DNA of 64,000 nt, from the NCBI GenBank assembly GCA_902765025.1, contig CACWYC010000015.1, forward strand, positions 49,792 to 113,791, in the 5' to 3' direction. This document shows positions 45,509 to 52,596 of this stretch, in pieces. A model generated the notes under the pieces. The model made no database searches. It had not been told where the DNA came from and saw nothing but the letters and a program-made list of their open reading frames with translations. The first letter of the stretch is position 1. Each line of letters begins with the position of its first letter. A program made the position numbers and the translations under genes. The DNA is from Oscillospiraceae bacterium (GTDB taxonomy: Bacteria > Bacillota > Clostridia > Oscillospirales > Oscillospiraceae).

Positions 45509-45564
45509 TACCCCAAGGGCACTGGCTCCACCATCCGCTCATTCTTCGCGGGGTGTCGCTGGCG
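45509..45564 (+). mobile_element. 56-nt nested insert, copy 4
   Basis: Same ends and length. Host is GGGCGGACGACT/CTGTCCGCCCC; the insert is directly before CT. Confidence 0.75.
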
Positions 45565-45884
45565 CTGTCCGCCCCAGCCTGCCCGGCCCCGCCCACCGCC
45601 AACGCCGGATGAACGGTAAACGGCATCGCAATCCACCGTAGGGGCCGACGACCCGGCGGCCCGAACCCGGTAACGACACCCGCCCACGCCGGATGAACGG
45701 CAAACGGCATCGCCCTCCCGCAACCAACGAAACCTTCCCCTGATCCCTCCGCCGCGCAAACGGGCGCTTCATGAAGCGCCCCTACAAAGAACACCGACGC
45801 CGTCTCCCCCGTAGGGGCGATTCACGAATCGCCCGCACCCCGGCTCCACCCGCCAACGCCGTCGCAGCGACGCCGAGAAATGAC

Positions 45885-45925
45885 AAAATCCCCTGTGCAG
45901 CCTTTTTTCTGCACAGGGGATTTTT
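45885..45925. terminator. Bidirectional terminator
   Basis: AAAATCCCCTGTGCAG pairs with CTGCACAGGGGATTTT around a CCTTTTTT loop; T-run on the plus side. Confidence 0.75.
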
Positions 45926-45993
45926 GCAACTTTTCGGCCTGTTTGGGCCTTTTCATGGGGCGGGTAAATGGGCCCTTTTTCGTCAAAATAACG

Positions 45994-46029
45994 AAAGCCC
46001 CGTATCCTTGATGGATACAGGGCTTTTTT
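45994..46029. terminator. Terminator-like hairpin downstream of the DUF4180 gene
   Basis: AAAGCCC-C-GTATCC/GGATAC-A-GGGCTTT with loop TTGAT and TTTTTT on the plus side. It could end minus-strand transcription from the DUF4180 gene as well. Direct repeats GCGCCATAATGATAC and GCGCCAAAATGATAC follow at about 46043-46088. Confidence 0.65.
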
Positions 46030-46113
46030 GATGTGAAAGAGCGCCATAATGATACGTAGCCCATAGAAAAAGCGCCAAAATGATACACGCTTTTATTTCG
46101 ACAAACTGGAATT

Positions 46114-46476
46114 TCACTGCGTCAGCCTGTCAATTGCTTCTTCTTGTGTCCCGACAAAAAACACGTCCTTGCCTTTGTTACTCTCATAAATGAAGTCATG
46201 GAGCGGCTTGCTCGTGTAATGGGAATAATCCCCGTAGATGGCAATACGCCCTCCGTAATTGATGTACTTTTGCAAGATTTCTCCAGCCAGACCGCTGCTA
46301 AGAATAAAGAAATCCTCTGCGACCAACTTTTTGCTGATAGCAATGTTTTTTGTTCCAATATCATAATTTGCCGTCATCAATACATCCAAAGCGGATTGAG
46401 CATCAGTTATTACGGTATCATCACCGCTAATGATGGCACAGACTATCCCGTTTTTCTCGATCTTTGTTATTGTCAT
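46114..46476 (-). CDS. DUF4180 domain protein
   Basis: A 120-residue protein of the DUF4180 family, function unknown, with MTITKIEKNGIVCAIISGDD at the start and VAEDFFILSSGLAGEILQKYINYGGRIAIYGD in the middle, a region that looks like a small alpha/beta fold related to STAS-like domains. GGGGGAA precedes the ATG. Base composition is visibly more AT-rich than any neighbour, and codons such as ATA and TTA are frequent, which suggests recent acquisition. It lies next to a tRNA gene. Confidence 0.8.
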   Translation of the reverse strand: MTITKIEKNGIVCAIISGDDTVITDAQSALDVLMTANYDIGTKNIAISKKLVAEDFFILSSGLAGEILQKYINYGGRIAIYGDYSHYTSKPLHDFIYESNKGKDVFFVGTQEEAIDRLTQ

Positions 46477-46654
46477 ATTGGTTCCCCCAACAAATCCCGA
46501 TTCATTGATCTTTTATTATACTCAAAAAGTGTGAATTTTTCAACCGCCTGAAAAGAAACAACGCCCGCAAATCCGCTGCTTCCAACGGTTTGCGGGCTAA
46601 GTGAACAAACAAGGAACCTCTCTTGCCTGTGGTAGACAAAAGAGGTTTCTTTGA

Positions 46655-46730
46655 TGGTGCGCGGTACAGGACTCGAACCTGTGACCCCATGCACGTCAAG
46701 CATGTGCTCTACCAGCTGAGCTAACCGCGC
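46655..46730 (-). tRNA. tRNA-Val (GAC anticodon)
   Basis: On the minus strand GCGCGGT pairs with ACCGCGC in the acceptor stem, followed by A and an encoded CCA. The D arm (TAGCTCAGCTGGTAGAGCA), anticodon arm CATGC-TTGACGT-GCATG with anticodon GAC, and T arm CAGG-TTCGAGT-CCTG are all standard. Confidence 0.97.
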
Positions 46731-46832
46731 GGACAGCGGTACTATACTACCGCACTTGTGCCGGTTTGTCAACACTTTTCCGAAAATTTTTGCAGCCCGG
46801 CGTCAGGCGTCGGGAGAAATCCGCCCCGCCCG

Positions 46833-47744
46833 TTATCCGTTTTCCCCTCCCAGGCGGCGGAGCTGCCGGGTGAACCACTCCGGCAGCGGACAACTGAGGC
46901 TGACCCTCTCCCCCGTCCGGGGGTGGACGAAGGCCAGGCCCACCGCGTGGAGACATTGGCCCTCCAGCCCCGGCACCGGCTTATGATTGCCGTACACCGT
47001 GTCCCCCAGCAGGGGGTGGCCCAGGCTGGCCATGTGGACGCGGATCTGGTGGGTGCGGCCCGTCTCCAATCGGCAGCGGACGTGGGTGGCACCCCGGTAG
47101 CGGCCCAGCACCTCCCAGTGGGTCACGGCCCGCTTGCCCCCCATGACCACCGCCATCTTCTTCCGGTCCTTGGGATGGCGGGCGATGGGGGCGTCCACGG
47201 TGCCGCTGTCCTCTCGCAGCGTGCCCGTCACGATGCACTCGTATGTCCTGGCCAGGGTGTGGTCCGCCAGCTGGGCGGACAGCGCCAGGTGGGCGGCGTC
47301 GTTCTTGGCGGCGATGATAAGGCCGCTGGTGTCCCGGTCGATGCGGTGGACGATGCCGGGCCGCTTCTCCCCGCCGATGCCGCTCAAACTGTCGCCGCAG
47401 TGGTGCAGCAGGGCGTTCACCAGCGTGCCGTCGGGGTGGCCCGGCGCCGGGTGCACCACCATGCCCACCGGCTTATTCACCACGATCACGTCCTCGTCCT
47501 CATACACCACGTCCAGCGGGATTTCCTGGGCCGTCACCGCCGTGTCCGCCGCCTCCGGGATGGTGATTGCCACCGCGTCCCCGTGGGAGAGCCGGTCATT
47601 CTTATCCGCCGCCTTGCCGTTCACCGTCACGTTCCCTTCGGCGATGAGCCGGGCCGCCGCGCTGCGGCTGACGCCCTGGGCCCGCTCCGCCACAAAGGCG
47701 TCCAGCCGTTTCCCGGCGTCCTCAATGGTGGCTGTCAGCGTCAT
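46833..47744 (-). CDS. rluD: RluA-family 23S rRNA pseudouridine synthase (RluD-like)
   Basis: A 303-residue pseudouridine synthase with an N-terminal S4 domain (RLDAFVAERAQGVSRSAAARLIAEGNVTVNG) and the RluA catalytic motif HRIDRDTSGLIIAAK with the essential Asp. RluD-type enzymes modify the helix 69 loop of 23S rRNA. Its ATG lies 23 bases inside the end of lspA; lspA-rluD is a conserved clostridial pair. No clear terminator was seen before tRNA-Val. Confidence 0.92.
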   Translation of the reverse strand: MTLTATIEDAGKRLDAFVAERAQGVSRSAAARLIAEGNVTVNGKAADKNDRLSHGDAVAITIPEAADTAVTAQEIPLDVVYEDEDVIVVNKPVGMVVHPAPGHPDGTLVNALLHHCGDSLSGIGGEKRPGIVHRIDRDTSGLIIAAKNDAAHLALSAQLADHTLARTYECIVTGTLREDSGTVDAPIARHPKDRKKMAVVMGGKRAVTHWEVLGRYRGATHVRCRLETGRTHQIRVHMASLGHPLLGDTVYGNHKPVPGLEGQCLHAVGLAFVHPRTGERVSLSCPLPEWFTRQLRRLGGENG

Positions 47745-48207
47745 CTTTCGTCACCCTGTCCCATTTTTCATAAAACCAAAGGTAGTACACGGCCCCCAAA
47801 ATGACCCCCACCACCACGAAGCAGTCCGCCAGGTTGAAGATGGGATAGGTCATAAATTGCAGGTCGAACATATCCACCACGTAGCCGTGCCACAGCCTGT
47901 CGATGTAGTTGCCCAGGCCGCCGCCCAGCACCAGCAGGCAGGCCCACACCCCCAGAGGGTGCCGCACCACCCGGCGGACCAGCAGCCAGGCCACCGCCGC
48001 CATCAGCGCCGTGGTGACAATGAGCAGCACCGCGGTGCGCCCGGACAGGCTGCTCCATGCCGCGCCGTAGTTGTGCAGCCGGGTGAGCTGCACCACCCCC
48101 GGCAGCAGCGGCGCGCTCTGCCCCACTGCCAGATGGGCCACCGTCCAGTATTTCAGGGCCTGGTCCGCGCCGATCAGCGCCGCCAGCACCGCCATCATCC
48201 ACCACAT
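47722..48207 (-). CDS. lspA: Lipoprotein signal peptidase
   Basis: Signal peptidase II, which cleaves prolipoproteins in the membrane. The 161 residues have four hydrophobic helices and the two catalytic Asp regions, GGGLGNYIDRLWHGYVVDM and PIFNLADCFVVVG. The ATG at 48207 is chosen because AAGGAG lies eight bases upstream; earlier in-frame ATGs lack a ribosome site. It overlaps rluD by 23 bases. Confidence 0.95.
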   Translation of the reverse strand: MWWMMAVLAALIGADQALKYWTVAHLAVGQSAPLLPGVVQLTRLHNYGAAWSSLSGRTAVLLIVTTALMAAVAWLLVRRVVRHPLGVWACLLVLGGGLGNYIDRLWHGYVVDMFDLQFMTYPIFNLADCFVVVGVILGAVYYLWFYEKWDRVTKDDADSHH

Positions 48208-48292
48208 AGATTGTGCTCCTTTTTCATCCATAGTGCCACTATCATACTGCATGGCGGCGGAATTTGCAACCGTTCCCTGATGGGGAAAAAAC

Positions 48293-48321
48293 TTTACGCC
48301 GGGGGTGAATTGTGCTATAAT
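48293..48321 (+). promoter_or_regulatory. miaB promoter
   Basis: TTTACG (48293-48298), 17-base spacer, perfect TATAAT (48316-48321), about 60 bases upstream of the miaB TTG start. Confidence 0.75.
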
Positions 48322-48380
48322 CAATCAGTTCATAGTAAAAAATGGCGTCATAGCATCTTCGGCGCCCCGGGAGGTACCCT

Positions 48381-49796
48381 TTGGAAAGAGAAAACGTATT
48401 GGTGTCCGCCGCCGACATGGCGAAGCAGCAGGATTTCACCGCCAAAATCAAAGCCATCCACGACCAGCGGGGCCAGCACCCCAAGGCGTTGGTGGACACC
48501 TACGGCTGCCAGCAGAACGTGGCCGACAGCCAGAATATCATGGGCATGCTGGAGGCCATGGGCTGCGCCTTTACCGACGACCCCTACCAGGCCGACATCG
48601 TGGTGCTGAACACCTGCGCCATCCGTGACCACGCCGAGCAGCGTGTCTTCGGCACGTTGGGCACCCTGACCCACACCAAAAAGGCCAACCCCCGGCAGAT
48701 CATCTGCCTGTGCGGCTGCATGGCCCAGCGCAAGGAGGTGGCCGACCGGGTGCGCCGGTCCTACCGCCACGTGGACCTGGTGTTCGGCCCCCAGGCGCTG
48801 TGGCGCTTCCCGGAGCTGCTGTATCAGGTCTATTCCCGCAGCGGCCGGGTGTTCTCCATCGAGGACGAGCACGGCGCCATTGCCGAGGGCATGCCGGTGG
48901 TGCGGGAGGGCCGCACCCGTGCCTGGGTGTCCATCATGTATGGCTGCAACAACTTCTGCTCCTACTGCATCGTCCCCTACGTCCGGGGCCGGGAGCGCAG
49001 CCGTGACCCGGAGGCCATTCTCGCCGAGGTGCGGCAGCTGGCCGCCGAGGGGTATAAGGAGATTACCCTCCTGGGCCAGAACGTCAACTCTTACGGCAAG
49101 GACCTGCCGGAGAAATGGGACTTTGCCGACCTGCTTGCCGCCATCGACGAAATCCCCGGCGACTATCTCATCCGCTTCATGTCCTCCCAGCCCAAGGACG
49201 CCACCCATAAATTGTTCGACACCATGGCCCGGTGCCGCCACGTGGCCCCCCAGCTCCATCTGCCGGTGCAGTCCGGCAGCGACCGGGTGCTGCGTGCCAT
49301 GAACCGGCCCTATAACCGGGCCCAATATCTGGAGCTCATCACCTACGCCCGCGCCGTCATGCCCGACCTGGTGCTGACCAGCGACGTGATTATCGGCTTT
49401 CCCGGCGAGACGGAGGCCGAGGCCATGGAGACGGTGTCGCTGGTGGAGGAGGTGCAGTTCGACGCCCTCTTTACCTTCATCTTCTCCCCTCGGCCCGGCA
49501 CCCCCGCCGCCAAAATGGACGACCCGGTGCCCCGCAGCGAAAAGCAAAAGTGGTTCGACCGCCTCTGCGACGCCCAGAACGGTATCTCCGAGGCCATCCA
49601 CCGCCGCTACGTGGGCCAGACCCTCCGCTGCCTGGTGGACGGCGAGACCGGCGACAGCCGCTGGCCCCTCAGCGCCCGCACCGCCGGCGGCCGCCTGGTG
49701 CACCTCACCGGCGACAGCGGCGCGCTGGGCGAGTATCACAATATTAAAATTACGGATAGTAACACCTGGGCACTGTTTGGAGAACTAATGGACTAA
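48381..49796 (+). CDS. miaB: tRNA-2-methylthio-N6-dimethylallyladenosine synthase MiaB
   Basis: A radical SAM methylthiotransferase acting on i6A37 of tRNA, downstream of MiaA in the same pathway. Domains: N-terminal UPF0004 with three cluster cysteines (DTYGCQQN, NTCAIRDHA, CLCGCMAQ), the radical SAM motif CNNFCSYCIVPYVRG, and a C-terminal TRAM domain. The start is TTG: GGGAGG lies six bases upstream, while the next ATG twelve codons in has no ribosome site. 471 residues, normal for MiaB. Confidence 0.95.
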   Translation: MERENVLVSAADMAKQQDFTAKIKAIHDQRGQHPKALVDTYGCQQNVADSQNIMGMLEAMGCAFTDDPYQADIVVLNTCAIRDHAEQRVFGTLGTLTHTKKANPRQIICLCGCMAQRKEVADRVRRSYRHVDLVFGPQALWRFPELLYQVYSRSGRVFSIEDEHGAIAEGMPVVREGRTRAWVSIMYGCNNFCSYCIVPYVRGRERSRDPEAILAEVRQLAAEGYKEITLLGQNVNSYGKDLPEKWDFADLLAAIDEIPGDYLIRFMSSQPKDATHKLFDTMARCRHVAPQLHLPVQSGSDRVLRAMNRPYNRAQYLELITYARAVMPDLVLTSDVIIGFPGETEAEAMETVSLVEEVQFDALFTFIFSPRPGTPAAKMDDPVPRSEKQKWFDRLCDAQNGISEAIHRRYVGQTLRCLVDGETGDSRWPLSARTAGGRLVHLTGDSGALGEYHNIKITDSNTWALFGELMD

Positions 49797-49798
49797 AC

Positions 49799-49921
49799 CG
49801 CTTTGCGGGTCTTTTCCGCCCCGGCTTCGTCTCAAAATCTTGCCATACACAAAGTATGGCTGCGCTTTTTCGACTTCCCCGGGACGAAAAATCCCGCGCA
49901 AATCGCTGCGCTGGGAAATTC
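49799..49921 (+). repeat. Structured intergenic element, copy 2 (miaB-mutS gap)
   Basis: Aligns with 7278-7397. The central hairpin GCCATAC/GTATGGC is kept while the outer arms are TCAAAA and TTTTTCGA here instead of CCCTTCCC and GGGAAAGGG. No gene is present between 49797 and 49989. Confidence 0.65.
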
Positions 49922-49989
49922 TACTGTAAAGTGGAAAAACGCGAACGACGCAATACATCCCCGCCACTCATTTTGAAAGGAGCATCCCC

Positions 49990-52584
49990 ATGGCTGAGCT
50001 GACCCCCATGATGCGCCAATATCTGGAAATCAAGGCCGACAATCCGGATTCCATTCTCTTTTTCCGCCTGGGCGATTTCTACGAGATGTTCGGCAACGAT
50101 GCCCGCACCGCCTCACGGGAGCTGGAGCTGACCCTCACCTCCCGTGACAAGGACAAGACCAAGACGGCGGAGGAGCGCGTCCCCATGTGCGGCATTCCCT
50201 ACCACGCTGCCGACAACTACATCGCCCGGCTCATCGCCAAGGGCTACAAGGTGGCCATCTGCGAGCAGACCGAGGACCCGGCCCAGGCCAAGGGCCTGGT
50301 GCAGCGTGACATCATCCGTGTTGTCACCCCCGGCACCGTCATCGACAGCGCCAGTTTGGAGGCCAGCCGCAGCAACTTCTGCGCCGGCGTGTTTCTGGAC
50401 GAGCAGAACGCCGCCCTCTGTGTCTGCGACATCTCCACCGGCAAGGCCCACGCCGCCGCCTTTTCCGGGCCCGAGCGGCTTTCCCACCTGTGCAACGAGC
50501 TGGGCCGCTTCGCCCCCGCCGAGGCGGTGATGAACGAAAGTGCCTATGAAAATGAGGACTTGACCGCCCTTTTGGGGGATAAACTCTCCTGCCACCGGGA
50601 AAAGCTGCCCGCCGCCTCCTTCCGCGCCGAGGGGTGCGAAAGGCTGGCCCGGCAGCAGTTCGGCGACGACGCCGTGGCCCGTCTTCCCCGCCATAACCCG
50701 GCCCTGCTGCCGGCGGTGGGGGCCCTTTTAGGCTACCTCCACGACACCCAGAAAACGGATTTGAGCCACATCGACGATCTGGAATACTACGAGCAGGGCC
50801 AGTTCATGGAGCTGGATTTGACGGCCCGGCGCAATCTGGAATTGACGGAGACACTGCGCTCCAAGGAGAAAAAGGGCAGCCTCCTGTGGGTGCTGGACAA
50901 GACGAAAACCGCCATGGGCGGCCGCCTGCTGCGGTCCTGGCTGGAGCGGCCCCTTTTGAACTGCGCCGCCATCGCCCGCCGCAGCGGCGCCGTGTCCGCC
51001 CTGGTGGACAGCACCATCGCCCGGGAGGAGTTGATGGTGGCCCTTTCTGGCATCGCCGACATGGAGCGGCTCATCGGCCGCATCGTCTACGGCACCGCCG
51101 GGGGCCGGGACCTGGTGTCCCTCCGCGCCGCCATCGAGCAGCTTCCCCAGGTGAAGCAGCAGCTTGCCGCCTTTGGCAAGGGCTGCTTGCATGAATTGAA
51201 CGCCGCCCTGGACGATTTATCCGATATCGGCAGCCGCATCGCCGCCACGCTGGTGGACGAGCCCCCCTTCTCCGTCCGGGAGGGGGAGATCATCCGCACC
51301 GGCTTCCACCCGGAGGTGGACCGGCTGCGCACCATTCTCCACGGCGGCAAGGACGTCATTGTGAACATGGAGGCCGCCGAGCGGGAGCGCACCGGCATCC
51401 GCACGCTGAAAATCGGCTACAACAAGGTGTTTGGCTACTACATCGAGGTGTCCAACTCCTTCCGCGACCAGGTGCCCGACACCTATATCCGCAAGCAGAC
51501 GCTGGTGAACGGCGAGCGGTACATCACCCAGGAGCTGAAGGATCTGGAGCATGACATCCTCTCTGCCTCCGACCGGGTGACGGCGCTGGAATTCTCCCTC
51601 TTTGACGAGCTGCGCCGCGCCGTGGCCGCCCAGGCCCAGCGCATCCAGGCCGCGGCTGCCGCCGTGGCGGAGGTGGACGTGCTGTGCTCTCTGGCGGCGG
51701 TGGCGGTGAAGCACCACTACTGCTGCCCCGTGGTGGACGACGGCGGCGTCATCGAGATTTTGGAGGGCCGCCACCCGGTGGTGGAGCAGGTGCTGGACAA
51801 GGCCCTGTTCGTGCCCAACGACACCTATATGGGGGAGAATGAGAACCGCATCAGCATCATCACCGGCCCCAATATGGCGGGCAAGTCCACCTATATGCGG
51901 CAGGTGGCGCTGATCACCCTCATGGCACAGATCGGCTCCTTCGTCCCCGCCCGCTCCGCCCGCATCGGCGTGGTGGACAGGATTTTCACCCGCATCGGCG
52001 CCAGCGACGATTTGTCCGCCGGACAGTCCACCTTCATGGTGGAGATGACGGAGGTCAGCGACATTTTGAAGTCCGCCACCTCCCGCAGTCTGCTGATTCT
52101 GGACGAGATCGGCCGGGGCACCTCCACCTTCGACGGCATGTCCATCGCCCGGGCGGTGGTGGAATACTGCGCCGCCAAGCTGGGGGCCAAGACGCTGTTC
52201 GCCACCCATTATCACGAATTGACCGCCCTGGAGAGCGACCTTCCCGGCGTGAAGAATTACAACATCGCCGTCCGCACCCGTGGTGAGGACATCATCTTCC
52301 TGCGGAAGATTATCCCCGGCGGGGCCGACCGCAGCTACGGCATCGAGGTGGCCCGTCTGGCGGGATTGCCGGCCCAGGTGGTGCGCCGGGCCCGGGCCAT
52401 TTTGACGGAGCTGGAAGCCGAATCCGGCAAGCCCCACGCCCCGATAGCGGAGAGCGACCAGATGTCTCTCGCCGCCATGGCGGAGGCGGAGGCCGTGGAC
52501 GCCCTGCGCCGCTGCCAGGTGGACACGTTGAGCCCCATCGAGGCTTTGAATTTGCTGTACGAGCTGAAAAATAAACTGTCGTAA
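49990..52584 (+). CDS. mutS: DNA mismatch repair protein MutS
   Basis: MutS recognises mismatches and recruits MutL. The 864 residues are normal. The mismatch-binding N-terminal motif is FFRLGDFYEMFG (Phe-x-Glu), the ATPase has Walker A GPNMAGKSTYMRQ, and DEIGRGTSTFDG contains Walker B; FATHYHELTAL follows. GAAAGGAG precedes the ATG. mutL follows after 12 bases, so the two are co-transcribed. Confidence 0.98.
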   Translation: MAELTPMMRQYLEIKADNPDSILFFRLGDFYEMFGNDARTASRELELTLTSRDKDKTKTAEERVPMCGIPYHAADNYIARLIAKGYKVAICEQTEDPAQAKGLVQRDIIRVVTPGTVIDSASLEASRSNFCAGVFLDEQNAALCVCDISTGKAHAAAFSGPERLSHLCNELGRFAPAEAVMNESAYENEDLTALLGDKLSCHREKLPAASFRAEGCERLARQQFGDDAVARLPRHNPALLPAVGALLGYLHDTQKTDLSHIDDLEYYEQGQFMELDLTARRNLELTETLRSKEKKGSLLWVLDKTKTAMGGRLLRSWLERPLLNCAAIARRSGAVSALVDSTIAREELMVALSGIADMERLIGRIVYGTAGGRDLVSLRAAIEQLPQVKQQLAAFGKGCLHELNAALDDLSDIGSRIAATLVDEPPFSVREGEIIRTGFHPEVDRLRTILHGGKDVIVNMEAAERERTGIRTLKIGYNKVFGYYIEVSNSFRDQVPDTYIRKQTLVNGERYITQELKDLEHDILSASDRVTALEFSLFDELRRAVAAQAQRIQAAAAAVAEVDVLCSLAAVAVKHHYCCPVVDDGGVIEILEGRHPVVEQVLDKALFVPNDTYMGENENRISIITGPNMAGKSTYMRQVALITLMAQIGSFVPARSARIGVVDRIFTRIGASDDLSAGQSTFMVEMTEVSDILKSATSRSLLILDEIGRGTSTFDGMSIARAVVEYCAAKLGAKTLFATHYHELTALESDLPGVKNYNIAVRTRGEDIIFLRKIIPGGADRSYGIEVARLAGLPAQVVRRARAILTELEAESGKPHAPIAESDQMSLAAMAEAEAVDALRRCQVDTLSPIEALNLLYELKNKLS

Positions 52585-52596
52585 AGGAGGGCCACC

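Larger units (their letters stand above)
45050..45850. repeat. Ordered array of palindromic modules (array 2)
   Basis: A CCTTCTCC/GGAGAAGG element with GGCCCCGCAGGGCC at 45102-45115, then GGGCGGGAC near 45177, GGCGGAC near 45264, GGGCGGGAC near 45350 with a 56-nt insert, GGCGGAC near 45497 with a 56-nt insert, GGCCG near 45640, GGGCGCTTC at 45762-45781 and GGGCGATTC at 45815-45834. The linkers match those of array 1. No gene is supported. Confidence 0.85.

Noticed and set aside
45822..46088. An 88-codon minus-strand frame before the DUF4180 gene
   Set aside because: It runs through two terminator hairpins and a palindromic module; no ribosome site and no recognisable protein.
46473..46775. 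A 100-codon minus-strand frame containing ARLAQLVEHMLDVHGVTGSSPVP
   Set aside because: This is the familiar false translation across a tRNA gene; tRNA-Val occupies the same bases.
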